Positions 35,091 to 46,318 are shown, counted from the first letter of the stretch. The stretch is DNA of 64,000 nucleotides from Eudorina sp. 2006-703-Eu-15 (GCA_003117195.1 BDSI01000012.1:868001-932000); one strand, 5' to 3'. The notes: generated by a model from the sequence alone, not told the origin. Translations and numbers: made by a program.

Positions 35091-37270
35091 TCCAACCCGC
35101 CGGCCGCCGCTGCAGCTGCTCCAACCCGCACCCGCACCTGAACACCCGGGCTGTCGACGCGGTGCGCCTCCACCGCGGGGCCAGGCGACGGGGCCAGGTC
35201 CCCAGCGGCCAGTGCACTCGGCTCAGCGCCGGGTATGTCCGGCGCGGCCGGGGGATGCGCCGCCCCCGCCCCCGCCCCCGCCCCCGCGCCCGCCTCACAG
35301 CCCCCAAAGCCGCCCGCGCTGCCCAGGATCCCGAGGGACGCCTCCCCCCGCATCCCCCCGAAATCGCTGCTGCGGCTCCGGCTGCTGCTGCCACTGGCGC
35401 TCATCGCCTCAGCGCTACTGCTGCTACTGCTGTTGCTGCTGCTATCATTACTGAAGGCGCCGTTCGCGGGCAGTTTGGCAGGACAGGGCTGCAGAGCGGC
35501 GCCGCCGGCACCGCCCCTCCAGTCCTCCTGAGACCGTTGTTGTTGCTGCTGCTGTCGTTGCTGCTGTTGCTGGTTTGCCCCAGGTTCCTCGATCAGCCCC
35601 TGCTGCTGCTGTTGCTGCTGCTGCTGCCGTTGCTGCTGCTGTTGCTGCTCCAGATCGCCATGTACTTGCCCGGGGCCTTCCGGACGCCGCTTCTGGCGCA
35701 CCTGATCCACACCACCACCACCGCCAGGCAGCTCCCGGCCCTGAAGGCCCTCCGGTTGTCCCCCTGTCGGCGGATCTGGGTCCCCTAGCCCCAGCCCAGC
35801 GTCGGACCGCCGCGGCGAGCCGCGCCCCGGCTGGCGCTCCACTCGCTCCTCTGACGACCCCTGCGGGCACACCCGACTCAGGAGCTCGCCCACAACTTGC
35901 TGTACCCCCTCAGGCGCATGATCCAACCCAGATGAGCCACTGCCACCGTTTCCAACGTCGCCAATGCCGCCGTCGCCGCTTTCTGCAGGCTCCGGAGCAC
36001 AGGCCGCCGAAGAGGAACGCACGAACCGGCCCTGAGCCGCCGCCGCAGCAGCAGCACTCCCCGGCGCCGGCTCCAAGAGCTGTTGCTGTTGCTGCGGAAC
36101 CTGCAGGTGCGGCTGCGGCGGCGACGTGGGGCGTGACGTCGGCTGTTCCTCAGGCCGCAGCTCGTACCCAGGCTGCACTGGCCCTGCCGCACCCACCTCC
36201 CGGTCCCGATCCGCATCCGCCCCACATGCTGCCACGAGGCCCTCCTGCACATCCGCAGCTTGCTGGGGCGACTCAACAGCGCGCCGGGTCGCAGCTCCAA
36301 CCGCCCCCGGACTCAACAACGCCTCCGCATCAGCGTCGAACGGGTCACGGACGTTGCCGGCCACGCAGCCGCTCCCGCGGCTGCTGCTGGTACCGCCGCC
36401 TCCTCCTCCTCCGCCGATGCCCTGCGGTGATGGCTTCTGCGGCGGCGGCGACGATGGCCCTGTGGCTGTCTCGGGGGAGGCGACGACGGCCATGTCGCGT
36501 GTGTCTCGCCGCAGGTGGGGCAGGTGCTGAGCCTCGTAGTCAGCCGGGGAGTGAGTGGGGCCGCTGGCGAAGGAGGTAACGGGGGTCCCGGGGCCCGACT
36601 CGTTCAAGCGACGAGGCGCAGCTGATGGGGGTGTCAGGGCCGCAGCCGTTGGGGTGGGTGCGGTCGCAGTCGCTGCGCGGTGACCGGCGCCGGTGGTGGC
36701 GTAGACCCGCAGGCACAGCGGACCCACATCAGGCCTGTGCTGGAGGCCCCTGAGCGCATTTTCGGATTCTGGATCCAGCAGCTGACGCCCCCAGTCGATG
36801 TCGTGGTTGGTTTCCAACTGGAGGGTGTCGACGACGGGCGGCGGGGGCAGCATAAGTTATGCGTGAAGTTGGGGGTATTGGGGAAGGTCGGGGCCTCCGG
36901 AGGAGCTCGGGATGTCTCCAGACTTCCCCTTCGCCTTGCCGGCGCCGCCCCACCTGTTCGCTGCGGTAGAAGGGCGTCCATGCACGTTGTCGACTGTCCC
37001 ACATGCGCAGCTCGTAGAAGTAAGACGTGGTTCCATCGGCGGATGGGTCGTACAGGTTCTGCAGGCGTATTGCCGTCACGTGGCGCAGCCGTCGCGCCGG
37101 GCGCTGCGCGGGAGGGGTATCGAGTGTATGGGTGTTGTGCATCGGTTGTCATGGGCGTAAATATCTGTTAGTGATTCATCAGCGATGGCGTATTTATGTA
37201 TAGACCTGAAGGTTTTTCGCGTGGGACTTTCCCGAGAATAACTCACCCAACCAACTGCTTCTAGTTCCAT
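27876..37270 (-). CDS. VPS38: UVRAG/VPS38-like subunit of class III PI3-kinase complex II
   Basis: Endosome/autophagy protein that pairs with Beclin-1/ATG6 in VPS34 complex II. Exons: 37270-37247, 37103-36954, 36817-34432, 34127-33770, 33421-32146, 31667-31555, 30853-30715, 30366-30232, 29825-29324, 28699-27876; phases agree throughout, 1968 residues. The C2 domain begins with RRLRHVTAIRLQNLYD and FYRSEQLETNHDIDW (residues 12-75) and resumes at LLMEHVFELSELVPL (about 840-854); about 725 low-complexity residues lie between. Coiled coil in exons 6-8 (about 1399-1527), rich in Arg/Glu/Gln, ends RRNRLVAELGRIFQIGPV, the UVRAG pre-BARA segment. The C-terminal domain has MGIELPQDL, AAGLGYLAAAVDLAATYLG, IPLRYPIAP and TRFAYAVYLLSKDVEQLL, all diagnostic. 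Exon 5 carries a ten-His run. Family members are usually 400-700 residues, so this is greatly expanded. Exon 1 encodes only eight residues. Confidence 0.88.
28757..28885. repeat. 13-bp GCCGAGGCAGCGG minisatellite in VPS38 intron 9
   Basis: About ten copies with few mismatches, 60-190 bases upstream (in sense) of the exon 10 acceptor. Confidence 0.85.
30549..30596 (+). repeat. Family A dispersed repeat (VPS38 intron 7, antisense)
   Basis: CTGGCAGCAGCGCAGTTTGA followed by CCTACCAATATAACCTCCCC. Left TATCGGAT part missing. Confidence 0.75.
31808..31845 (-). repeat. Family A dispersed repeat (VPS38 intron 5, copy 1)
   Basis: Minus strand CAGTATGAATATGTCTACC then AATTTCCTATAACCC. Sense orientation. 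Confidence 0.8.
31951..31998 (-). repeat. Family A dispersed repeat (VPS38 intron 5, copy 2)
   Basis: Minus strand AGCAGCAGCGCAGTATGCGC then CTGCCAATTTCCTACATCCCC minus one base at the end. A second copy in the same intron, same orientation. Confidence 0.75.
33431..33566. repeat. 10-bp GGCGGAAGGT-type minisatellite in VPS38 intron 4
   Basis: Imperfect array filling much of the intron between exons 4 and 5. On the sense strand it is a CCGCCTTCC pyrimidine-rich array next to the acceptor at 33422. Confidence 0.85.
34246..34272. repeat. (AC)n microsatellite in VPS38 intron 3
   Basis: About 13 AC units in the intron between exons 3 and 4. Confidence 0.9.
34755..34829. repeat. 12-bp coding minisatellite in VPS38 exon 3
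   Basis: Six near-identical copies of CCCAGTCTCTGC (plus strand) encode an (AETG)n repeat in the low-complexity insertion of VPS38. The unit is a multiple of three, so copy-number change keeps the frame. Confidence 0.9.
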
Positions 37271-37640
37271 GACCTCTTGGACCGGAGCCAAACCTCAACT
37301 GCTGTCGTCTACAAACCACGCACCAACATGATTCGCACGCGATGCGCATCCTGCCCCGACCAACTGCAAGCGTTTTGCAAAATCATCCATGCTTGCGCCG
37401 TGACTTGGAGTTTTGCAGTGGTTCGGTAGAAGTATAGGACTGACAGCGTCATGTTGTGCAGGTTGGTAGCGAAGCCCACACGATGGAACAAAGCAAGGCT
37501 CCGCGTACGGCGAAACCAAATATGCCAGGAAGACATGGCTTTTTGAACCACTCGTGGGTGATTTTGGAATTGAAATTGAACATTGTTGGTGTCCGCCTGC
37601 TACAGCACTGAGCTGAACTGCCACGCGCAGCTGCGAGACC
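37271..37640. promoter_or_regulatory. Bidirectional promoter region, VPS38 and LYR gene
   Basis: Only 370 bases separate the divergent ATGs of VPS38 (minus) and the LYR gene (plus). The stretch is AT-richer than the coding flanks and must carry both transcription starts. No TATA box or known motif is evident. Confidence 0.5.
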
Positions 37641-38214
37641 ATGAGCGGAAGTCAGGTCGGTGTTTTAGGTCTATATCGACAAATCTTAAAGGCTGCCAAA
37701 TATTTTCCGAGCAAAAAACGAGACAAGATAATCCAGGAGATCAAAGCCGAATTTCACGCGAACAAGGTGAGCTGCATATCTGTGTCGCCGCACGATGCAG
37801 ACATACGGCGTATAAGAGTCTGCTACTGCACTGACGGTTGCTTATTGGGGTCAGAATGGCTTTGCATCATGGGAAGTCCCTCCTTAATGGTCAGGAAGTG
37901 TCCCGTGGGACCGGCCTGCCAATGTCACGCGATTAGGGACTAGCCCGCTTGTAATCCGCGACATGTCGCTCGGGACTAGTAGCGGCGGTCGCGGTGACTT
38001 CACGAGATGCGTGTCTTCACAACAACCCATTTTCCTTCCCTCCGGCCTTCGCGTGATGCTGCCGCAGCACCTGACGGACGCAGATCGCATAGCACATTGC
38101 CGGACGTTGGCGGAGCGAGGTCTATCCGACCTGCAAGCGTACGTACCGACCAACCGCAACATAGCTGAGGGAGACATCCAGATTACCCTGAAAGGCGCCA
38201 CGACATCATTTTAG
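37641..38214 (+). CDS. Small LYR-motif mitochondrial protein (90 aa)
   Basis: LYR proteins bind mitochondrial acyl-carrier protein and help assemble Fe-S clusters, respiratory complexes or the mitoribosome. Two exons, 37641-37766 (donor GTGAGC) and 38068-38214, join in phase 0 to 90 residues. The LYR tripeptide is at residues 12-14 (GLYRQILKAAKYFPS), followed by KRDKIIQEIKAEFHANK and, in exon 2, HLTDADRIAHCRTLAERGL with LQAYVP. This is a complete three-helix LYR fold with the usual downstream Phe (AEF). The C-terminus (DIQITLKGATTSF) is short. It shares a 370-base upstream region with VPS38, which runs the other way. I cannot assign it to a named LYRM subfamily from sequence alone. Confidence 0.86.
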
Positions 38215-38958
38215 AGCTGATTGGGACGCGACTTCTTGCTTTGAGGGGGAAGGGGGAGTGGCATATTGGGGTGGAGGATGAATGTCAAAGACGGAACGAG
38301 TTGTACTCGATCAGTGAGGTGAGTGTCAAGTGACGAAAAGAGCTGACGCTCACAACGTCCAGATTGGGGGTGCCTCACCCATACTCATACCGTACGGTTT
38401 GCGCGACGCTGACGAAGTTCCGAGAACCCGGAATACCAGTCGGCCTATAGGAGGCTGATCCGTTCGAGAAAGTTGACAACAGCTATTGGCGTCGCGTTAG
38501 AAACCTACTTGTCGCTCTTCTTGCGGTGCGGGATGCCTGTCAGCGGTTTGTGCGAGGGCGTTGCCGACGCACCATCTGACATGGTCTCCGAAGGTCTTCG
38601 TAGGGTTTGGTGTTATTGCGTCGCTTTCGACACCATAGCTGATTCTGCGGATTGTAATGAAGAAATAGTATTGGGCTCGTTAGACGCCCTCAGCGTGTCT
38701 TGGAATTTGTGACGCGAAATATACGTGGCAGCCTGTCGGTTAACGATGGTTGGGTTGATCCAAGCTGATATTTGCCCAATGATATGACTGCGATGCAGTA
38801 TCACTACATGTTGTAAATTTTGTAAGTGCCTGTCTTTGCATACTTTGTTGCAACGATTTCCTCCTCGCTCGCTGCAACACGAAGCCCAACCGCGTAACAA
38901 GGGTTCTTTTATTGACAACCAGAACCACGCTTTCTGCCTGCCAGAAGCCTTTCAAACC
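38215..38958. other. Spacer between LYR gene and PYD1 with candidate poly(A) signal
   Basis: 744 bases, AT-rich for this window. TGTAA at 38653-38657 is a candidate polyadenylation signal for the LYR gene (3' UTR about 440 bases); two further TGTAA sites lie near 38814-38825. The rest should be the PYD1 promoter and 5' UTR. Confidence 0.4.
38653..38657 (+). promoter_or_regulatory. Candidate poly(A) signal TGTAA of the LYR gene
   Basis: TGTAA is the usual polyadenylation signal in Chlamydomonas-type algae. This is the first copy downstream of the LYR stop codon. Positional inference only. Confidence 0.3.
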
Positions 38959-41900
38959 ATGATGCTTCAGCAAAAGTCACTGCGCGCCAGGAGCGGCCGC
39001 ATGCAGAGCTGCTCGCGTACCTGGAAAAGACCATGCAAGTGTGTTCCGCGAGCCACGACGAACAATGGAATTGGGGCTTCAGGATTTGGACTTGACGAAC
39101 CCATCGAGCTGGTTGATGGCCGCGTTACCAGCGGCCCGGTAAGGAGATACGTCCACTGGTTATGATCTGCTTGCACTCGTCTGGGGTTTCACCCACTTTG
39201 TTGTTTACAATTTGTCATCACACTCTGATTTCATGGAGTATATCCGGGCATATGATTCGCTACACGCTCGCAATCCGCCCTGCTGCATGTGTCCCACGCA
39301 TCCCTTGCGATGTGCAACGTCCCTTCCCGCAGGATCTGTCGGTCGAGGTCAACGGTATGAAGCTGCCCAACCCCTTCGTTATTGGCAGTGGTCCACCCGG
39401 AACCAACTACCAGGTCATGAAGAAAGCGTTCGACGAGGGCTGGGGAGGAGTCATCTGCAAGGTGCGTGGGTGGTGAGCACCACGCTTTCTCCCGATCCTC
39501 GGGGGCCCCCCAAGCCACCCGCCTGTGTCCCACACCCAGACCTTCTTCACGCGTGGGAATCACAACGCACAACCCCAACGATCCTTGTGCTGATTGTGGC
39601 TGTACCACGTGGCGCCTGCTGTTGCTGACCGTGCACCAGTTGACGAAGGAGGATACCACCCAATTGATTTCCCGAACAAGCCTCCCCTCTCGCTCTGCTC
39701 GCATCCGCCTGTCGCGCGCAGACCCTGTCGCTGGACTCTTCCAAGGTGATCAACGTGACGCCGCGGTACGCCAAGCTGCGCGACTCGTCCAACCGCGTCT
39801 TCGGCTGGCAGAACTTCGAGCTGATCTCGGACCGCCCCTTCGACGTCATGATCAAGGAGATGAAGCGCCTCAAGGAGGAGTACCCCAACCGCATCCTCAT
39901 CGCCTCCATCATGGAGGAGTACAAGTGAGGGACGGTGTGCCGGTGTGCGGGGTGTCCAAGTGCCTCCTGCCTCGTTGGGGCGTGAGCATCACGTTGTGAC
40001 CCGACGAGGACCTAGGGTCGCCTCACGTGCAACCCAAATCAGAAGATGAGAAGATTTGGACGCCAGATCTGCCCAAAAGACTCCCGGGAGCGGGGCGCCG
40101 GGCACCCGGGCCCCGGGTCGGGTGGGGCCCACTGCAAGCACTCGGGGGCGGATGTGGGTAGGTCGTTGCTTTGCCTGGGGCCTGGGGGTCGGGTCGGGCG
40201 GTTCAAACCAAGCCTCACACGCCCCCTGCCGTGTTTCGCTGTGTGCGTCCGCCTCCGCAGCAAGAACGCCTGGGAGGAGATCATCGGCCGCTGCGAGGAT
40301 ATCAACGTGGACGCATTCGAAATCAACTTCAGCTGCCCGCACGGCCTGCCGGAACGCAGGTGAGGAACGGGGCGCCGGTTGTCGGGGCAGGGCACAGCCA
40401 GCAACCTGGCTCCCCGGCTCCTGACGCCACGGCTCGCTCGCGGTCAGGGAAGACAGTGGGCGTCGGATGGACGCAACGGTCTGAGGCCGCGGCCTGGAGG
40501 GTCTTACGGACACGGCCGCTGGTGCCGGGCAGGCAGTAACGTCCCCCCTCTCCTGCGCCCTTTCCCCTGCGCCCTCAAAGAACAACTTCCCACAACATGC
40601 CCCCGGCGCACGAGCGGGTTTGTGCCTTGCTCCTGAACCTCCGCACGACCCTCCGGTCGCCCGCCAAAACCCCCACACGACCCTCCGGCCCCCCGCCCTA
40701 AGCCCTTCCGCGCGACCGCTTCTCATCCACCCGCGCCCGCACGGCACAGGATGGGCATGGCCATGGGTCAGGACCCGGAGGTCCTGGGCGAGGTGTGCGG
40801 CTGGATCAACGGCGCCGCCACGAAGCCCGTGTGGGCCAAGATGACCCCCAATGTGACGGACATCGCCTACCCCGCCACCGTGGCGCTCAACGCGGGCTGC
40901 GAGGGCGTGGCCGCCATCAACACCATCTCCTGTATCATCGGTGGGTTTGGGGGCGCGGCCAAGCGCGTCGCGATGGGGACGACGTTGTTGGCCGGATTCT
41001 GCTGTCTGGGGTCACGGGTTTGCGGACTGGGTGCCACCGGCAGGGGTCCCAGTTCATCCAGCTGCATTCGTTGCATGTCGGCGTGTGCCAGCGCCCCGCC
41101 CCACGGCGTGACTTTCCATTCTTACAGCATACTAGCAGTATACTTGGCAGCACACCTGAGTTCCACTGCCGCGGCCGTGGGTGGAGCTGGCCCCCGCCCT
41201 CCGCCTGAACCCCCGCCTGAACCCCCGCCTGAACCCCCGCCTGAACCCCCGCCTGAACCCCCGCCTGAACCCCCGCCTGAACCCCCCCTGAACCCCCGCC
41301 TGAACCCCCGCCTGAACCCCCCCTCCTCGCGTGCCCCACCCTCTCGTGCCCAACCCCCAGGTGTCAACCTGGACACGCTGCGGCCGGAGCCGTCCGTGGA
41401 GGGCTACACCACCCCCGGAGGGTACTCGTGGAAGGCCGTCAAGCCCATCGCGCTGGCCAAGGTGGCGGCCATCGCCAAGGCCATCGACCGCGACTTCAAG
41501 GGCCAGGGCAGGTCGCTGTCGGGCATCGGCGGCGTGGAGACCGGCGCGGACGCGGCGGAGTTCATCCTGTTGGGCTCAGACACGGTGCAGGTGGGGGCGG
41601 CGGGTGGGGTGGGGGGGGGCCGGCAGAAAGGGGGGCTGCGGAGGGGGGGGCTGCGGACGGGGGGGCCGCGGGCGGGGGGGCTGCGGGCGGGGGGCCCGCG
41701 GGCGGGGGGGCTGCGGACAACTACTAGCGCAATCGGTGATTGTTTCGCGATTTCGCTGTCTTTATTGACAAAGGGGGGGCTGCGGGCGGTGGCTAACAGT
41801 ACGAGACAGGAGGGCAGCAGCCGAAAGCTGCGGACGGTGGCTGCGGGCGGGAAACAGGAGGGCGGCAGAAAGGGGACTGGCTGCGCTGCACTGCACTGCG

Positions 41901-42446
41901 CGGCGGTCTGCGTCCTGCGGGCGCGGGGGGTCTGTGCGCAGCGGGGGAGCCAGTCCAGCAGTAGCGGCTTCCAGGTCGCCGGCGCACCCCGGCGCGAAAC
42001 GTTGCCCGATTGCCATTGGGATGCGTGTGCAGCCCGCGTGTCTCGTCGCACCCGGAATGCGGGCGGACACTGTCTCCCCCGCCTGCCTGCCCGCTTGTGG
42101 CCCCGCCTGCCTGCCCGCTGGTTTTGCGTTTTTACCGCTGACCTGCGCCGGTCCCGGCCGCCCCGTCCGGCTGCAGGTCTGCACCGGCGTCATGATCCAC
42201 GGCTACCCGGTGGTCAAGAACCTGTGCGGCGGCCTGCAGCGCTTCATGGCCAAGCACGGCTTCAAGTCGGTGGCGGAGTTCAAGGGCTTGTCGCTGCCGT
42301 ACGTCACGGCGCACAGCGAGCTTGTGAAGCGGCAGCGGGAGGCCATCGAGGCCAAGAAGCGGGGCAAGGTGGGGCTGGCCAACGACGCGGAGTGGAGCGG
42401 GGAGGACTTCGTGGCCAACGCCGAGTCCATGGTGGCGAACCGGTGA
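38959..42446 (+). CDS. PYD1: Dihydropyrimidine dehydrogenase, plant single-domain type
   Basis: First, rate-limiting step of uracil/thymine breakdown (reduction to the dihydropyrimidine), plastidial in plants. Exons: 38959-39138, 39333-39461, 39722-39924, 40261-40359, 40750-40940, 41361-41590, 42177-42446; phases agree, 433 residues, about the length of plant PYD1. The FMN TIM barrel shows DLSVEVNGMKLPNPF, IGSGPPGTNY, EINFSCPHG then ERRMGMAMGQD, KMTPNVTDI, INTISCIIG, TPGGYSWKAV, SGIGGVETG and VQVCTGVM. The first 45 or so residues (MMLQQKSLRARSGRMQSC, Arg/Ser/Cys-rich) look like a chloroplast transit peptide; the second ATG at 38962 would serve equally. No N-terminal Fe-S or FAD domains, unlike the animal enzyme. 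The animal catalytic-loop Cys (GLACGQD) is Met here. Intron 5 holds a 12-bp minisatellite and intron 6 a dispersed repeat. Confidence 0.96.
41201..41320. repeat. 12-bp CCGCCTGAACCC minisatellite in PYD1 intron 5
   Basis: About ten copies ending roughly 40 bases before the exon 6 acceptor at 41360. Confidence 0.95.
41619..41713. repeat. G-rich GGGGGGGCTGCGGGC array in PYD1 intron 6
   Basis: Five to six imperfect copies, G-quadruplex-prone, starting about 30 bases after the exon 6 donor and running directly into a family B repeat copy. Confidence 0.85.
41714..41775 (-). repeat. Family B dispersed repeat (PYD1 intron 6, antisense)
   Basis: Minus strand CTTTGTCAATAAAGACAGCG, AAATCGCGAAACAATCACCG, ATTGCGCTAGTAGTTGTCC. 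Nearly identical to the copy at 50389. Confidence 0.9.
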
Positions 42447-44263
42447 GGCACCCGCCGCCGCCGCCGCCGCCGCCGCCCCCGGCGCCGCCGCCGCCGCCTC
42501 CACCGCCCCCGGCGCCGTCTCCTCTGGTCTCCAGGTCCCCTCTCCGCTCGTAGGAGTCTAGGTCGCGGAGCTGTGTTGTGTGTTATTCCGCGGGCAGGGC
42601 AGGGCAGGGCAGGGGTGCGTGCCAGCGCCCAACGGAGCTGTGTTTGTGCGGGAGGTCTGAGGGCCCGACGGTCCCATCCCGCCGGAGCAGGGAGGCGCGT
42701 TAGTTTGAGGCGGCCGGCTTACGGGGCTCACGGCTCGAGCGCTGTGCTCCGTCGCTCTGCCTTTTTCCTGTTGCGAAGGACTCGCCGTCCTTCGTTCTGT
42801 ATCTTGCCGTTGCCTTGTCACCTTCTCGGCTGCGAGGGCGTTGGGTGGTTGCCTCCGGTTGCGTTGGCCGCAGCGGCTGTGGGGAGGTGTTGCGGATGTG
42901 GCGGTTTATCTCGGCTTCTCTCGGAGTGCAGGGCAGTGCGTGGCGGGGCAGTCGTGGCGGGTAACAACCCGATTGGGGAGGGATACTACGAGTCGCGTGT
43001 GGCCGGAAGCACCGTCTCTACTCCCTCCCAACTCGGGCTGGAGCTCTCCCCTGCGGCTGCTGGCCGCTGGCCTCCCAGCCACACGTTTTTGACGGACAGG
43101 GCCTCCCGCAGCAGAGCGTCCAGGCCTCCAGGAGGGTGGGCGGCGGGCGGAGGACCCCCTCTCGCGCCGTCACCACCGTATCTGTTGAACACGTTGATGT
43201 GGTCCGGATTGTCATTTGACAATCAGGCTTTGATGGCGTCGTCGTCGAGGCGTCACGTGCTGCTGGCCTGGTTTGAACCTGTGGTCGGACGCTGAGCTGA
43301 CGGCGCGGGCGTCGAGAAGGTTGTTGGTGGCTGCCGCCGGATCTGAGGCCGGACCAGGGGCTTCTGCGCGCGCGGGTTTATGAAGCTTGTTGGGCGGGGC
43401 GCCGGGGGCGGAGGCCGCTCGCCGCGCGCTCGTGGCCGCCGCCATCCGCAAGCGTGTGTATCGTAGCTTTTCCCGTCCTGTTCTGCACCGGACTGGCTCT
43501 TTCGCAGAGCCCTTGTGTACATTACAGCCTTGTGCCATTGCTTACGATTGTAGTTGTTGTTGTTTCCGTCGATGCGCTCTCAGTCGATTGCCTACCTAGG
43601 ATGGAATCGACTGAAGGCCCAAGTGATGACGCAGGCGCCCCTGGGTGCTGCTAGTTGTGTCGCTCGGCTGACGAGCCAGGCAGCCGGATCAGAGGCGCGG
43701 CGCGGCCCGCGTTGCGCGCGCCCGCAACACCGCCAACCCCCCATCCTTACCAGGGGTTACGGCGATGGGTGGGCTCTTGGGACCTGTAACAGCCCGGGCA
43801 GCGACGGACGGATGGATCCAGGACGGAACGCGGCCACATTCCGTGTGTCGGGTTGCAACGTGCACGTTGCGTCGGGTTGCAACGTGAGGTCCTGGATGGC
43901 GACCAGCGCAAGAATGGTCTCACACGCACCCGAGGTTCAACGGTCGACACGGCGGCAGGGCACGACTCGCCACATCTCATCTGCGGCCCAGCGGAGCGCC
44001 TGGCGGAGCAGACTTTGCAGAGGCGCGGGTATGGCAAGGCTCGGTACCCATGTGGTTTCGAGGTGGCGGGAACGGGAAGGACGGGATGGACAGCTGGGTG
44101 GGTACAGTACCTGTCTGCCGGACTGTCCCCCGATGATCTCCGCGGCGAGGAGAGCGGGGTTGGGGGGGGGAGGGGGTTGGGGGGCGGGGGTCTATGCGGA
44201 AGGAGGACTGTCATCCTGCGCTGCTGTTGCGCGCACGGAACTCCAGTCCCGGCGGGGTGCTGC

Positions 44264-44505
44264 GGGGTGGGGTGGGGTGGGGTGGGGTGGGGTGGGGTGG
44301 GGTGAGGTGGGGTGGGGTGGGGTGGGGTGGGGTGGGGTGGGGTGGGGTGAGGTGGGGTGGGGTGGGGTGGGGTGAGGTGGGGTGGGGTGGGGTGGGGTGA
44401 GGTGAGGTGGGGTGGGGTGGGGTGGGGTGGGGTGGGGTGGGGTGGGGTGGGGTGGGGTGAGGTGAGGTGAGGTGGGGTGGGGTGGGGTGGGGTGGGGTGG
44501 GGTGG
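44264..44505. repeat. (GGGGT)n array of about 48 units
   Basis: 240 bases of GGGGT with interspersed GAGGT variants on the plus strand, in the spacer between convergent PYD1 and HCF173. No spacers or unique sequence inside. Confidence 0.95.
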
Positions 44506-44875
44506 CAGGTCCCCACCTGCCTCAGAGCCACGTCCACCAGCAGGCCTCCACTCGACACCTCCCCCGTCCGTCATCCAGGTCCAGGGAGGCACCCGGGCAC
44601 CAGTGTAACCCAATACGACACATCATACGTTACACGTTACAAGTCCGTCTCGCGATCCGCAACGCCCCCGCTGCGTGGCGCGTGCCAGGTGTCCCTCGCT
44701 CGTCGGTGCGGCTGGCGCCTTGTGACGCGATCTCCCCCATTGCCTCCGCAGCCTCCCTACACCCCACCCGCATATGCTTTAAATTACGCCCCGAGCCTCC
44801 CGGAGAGGGATAAGGCCCGCAAAACGGGTTCCGTGGTCCGCTTTCTCGCCGTCACCCCGCCCGACGAGTGCGACT

Positions 44876-44880
<5 letters not shown>

Positions 44881-44920
<40 letters not shown>
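44881..44920. repeat. (AC)n microsatellite
   Basis: About 20 AC units followed by a short GT run at 44927-44940, which could fold back. It lies in the PYD1/HCF173 spacer. Confidence 0.9.
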
Positions 44921-44923
<3 letters not shown>

Positions 44924-46318
44924 CGGGTGTGTGTGTGTGTGGCTGTCTCAAACGTTACACCCACCATCGGCGCATGTTGCGTTGGCGCAGGTACAGCATA
45001 CGACGGCAGGCGTGCGCCGGACAGCCCCCAAAAACGCGCGCTGCGCAAACCGACATAATATTTTGTGTTCTCCCTCTCTCACCCGCTCTCTACGAATGTC
45101 CTGCAAAAATTTTCTTTTCACACGGAAAGCCACGCCCCACATCTGACGGCCACAGTTCGCTGGAAACGTCTTGACCTGACCTCTTTGCACGTCGTCGTCG
45201 TCGTCTCACCGCCTGGCCGCGCTTCGGTCCACAAGGGCCACACGACCCCGCGACCCCACGTCGGGTTGTGACCCGACGTGCCGCGCTGTCGCTGTCGCTG
45301 CCCCACCCAACCCAACCCATCCCCCAACGCGTGTTCCCCGACCATTTGCAGAGCTGAATGGCCCCAAACATGCAGCCGCTCCTCGAACCCTCCACGCGCA
45401 ACAAGATCCCCCTTATAGCACCGGTAACTCTTCTCCACCAACCACCGAGTCGAGACAGCCTCGACGCCAACATGCGGCGCAACGGGCCGGCGACGGGCCG
45501 ACCTCCCCGCCGCCAAAATGCGGCAGTGCATGCTGCTCAGGAAGGGGCCCGTACCGCACCCAGACCACCGCTACGCGCTCATCGCTGCCCCGCGGGGCAG
45601 GTACCCTGCCCTTCCCGGCCGCGCACGAGGAGCCACCCACCGAGCCCACCCCGGCTCGACTGGCACCCGCCAGAACTCCCTGGCACAAGCCCGCAGGGGA
45701 CGAGAACCCCCGGCATGCCGCTCGTCTTTCTTCGTTTCCAACCACTCCCCGACCTCACCCACCGCCATCACGTTTCCAACTCAGGCAACCTCGCCTCACA
45801 AATGCAACCCTCGCTGATCACTGCAGGGGCCCCGCGCGCGTGCCCTCCGACGCTCCGGGCCCCCGTCGGACAGCCCGCGGGGAGCCTGTGTGGGCGGCAG
45901 ACCACCCGGCCCGTGTGTCACCAGCCCGAGCTGCGCCCCGTCCGTGCCACACCGGCCCCGGCACCCCCATGGCCCCAACGGACAACTGCAGGCGGGCAGA
46001 TCACTCTGCTGCGCCGGCCCTGCCAAGGCCCGGGGATGTGGCTGAGGGGGATCTGCCCTATGGCTGACGCCCACCAACCAGAGTCACAGCAGCGGCCCAC
46101 TCACCACCCGCCGCCGCCTGCCGCGGCCATCCAGCCGCCGCCGCAAGCGGCCCTGCGCGGCTCAACGACCGCCACTGCCCCGCCCCGTCCCGGCCCTGCT
46201 CCCCCCCGCGCCGCCCAACTCGCCCGCCGCGCCCTTCACCGTGTGACTAGAGCACCATCTTTGTGTGAGAGTGTGTGAGAGTGAGTGTGAGAGAGCGGCC
46301 AACCAGACAACTCCCCCG

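Larger units (their letters stand above)
42447..46318. other. Repeat-rich convergent spacer between PYD1 and HCF173
   Basis: 3.9 kb between the 3' ends of two convergent genes. It holds the (GGGGT)n array, an (AC)n tract and, near 43855-43890, two direct copies of CGGGTTGCAACGTG. A Pro-rich open frame at about 45358-46278 is a compositional artefact. No gene is supported. Confidence 0.45.

Noticed and set aside
45358..46278. 306-codon Pro/Arg-rich open frame on the plus strand
   Set aside because: It lies in the 3' flank of HCF173, has no domain, no conserved motif and the composition expected of random high-GC sequence.
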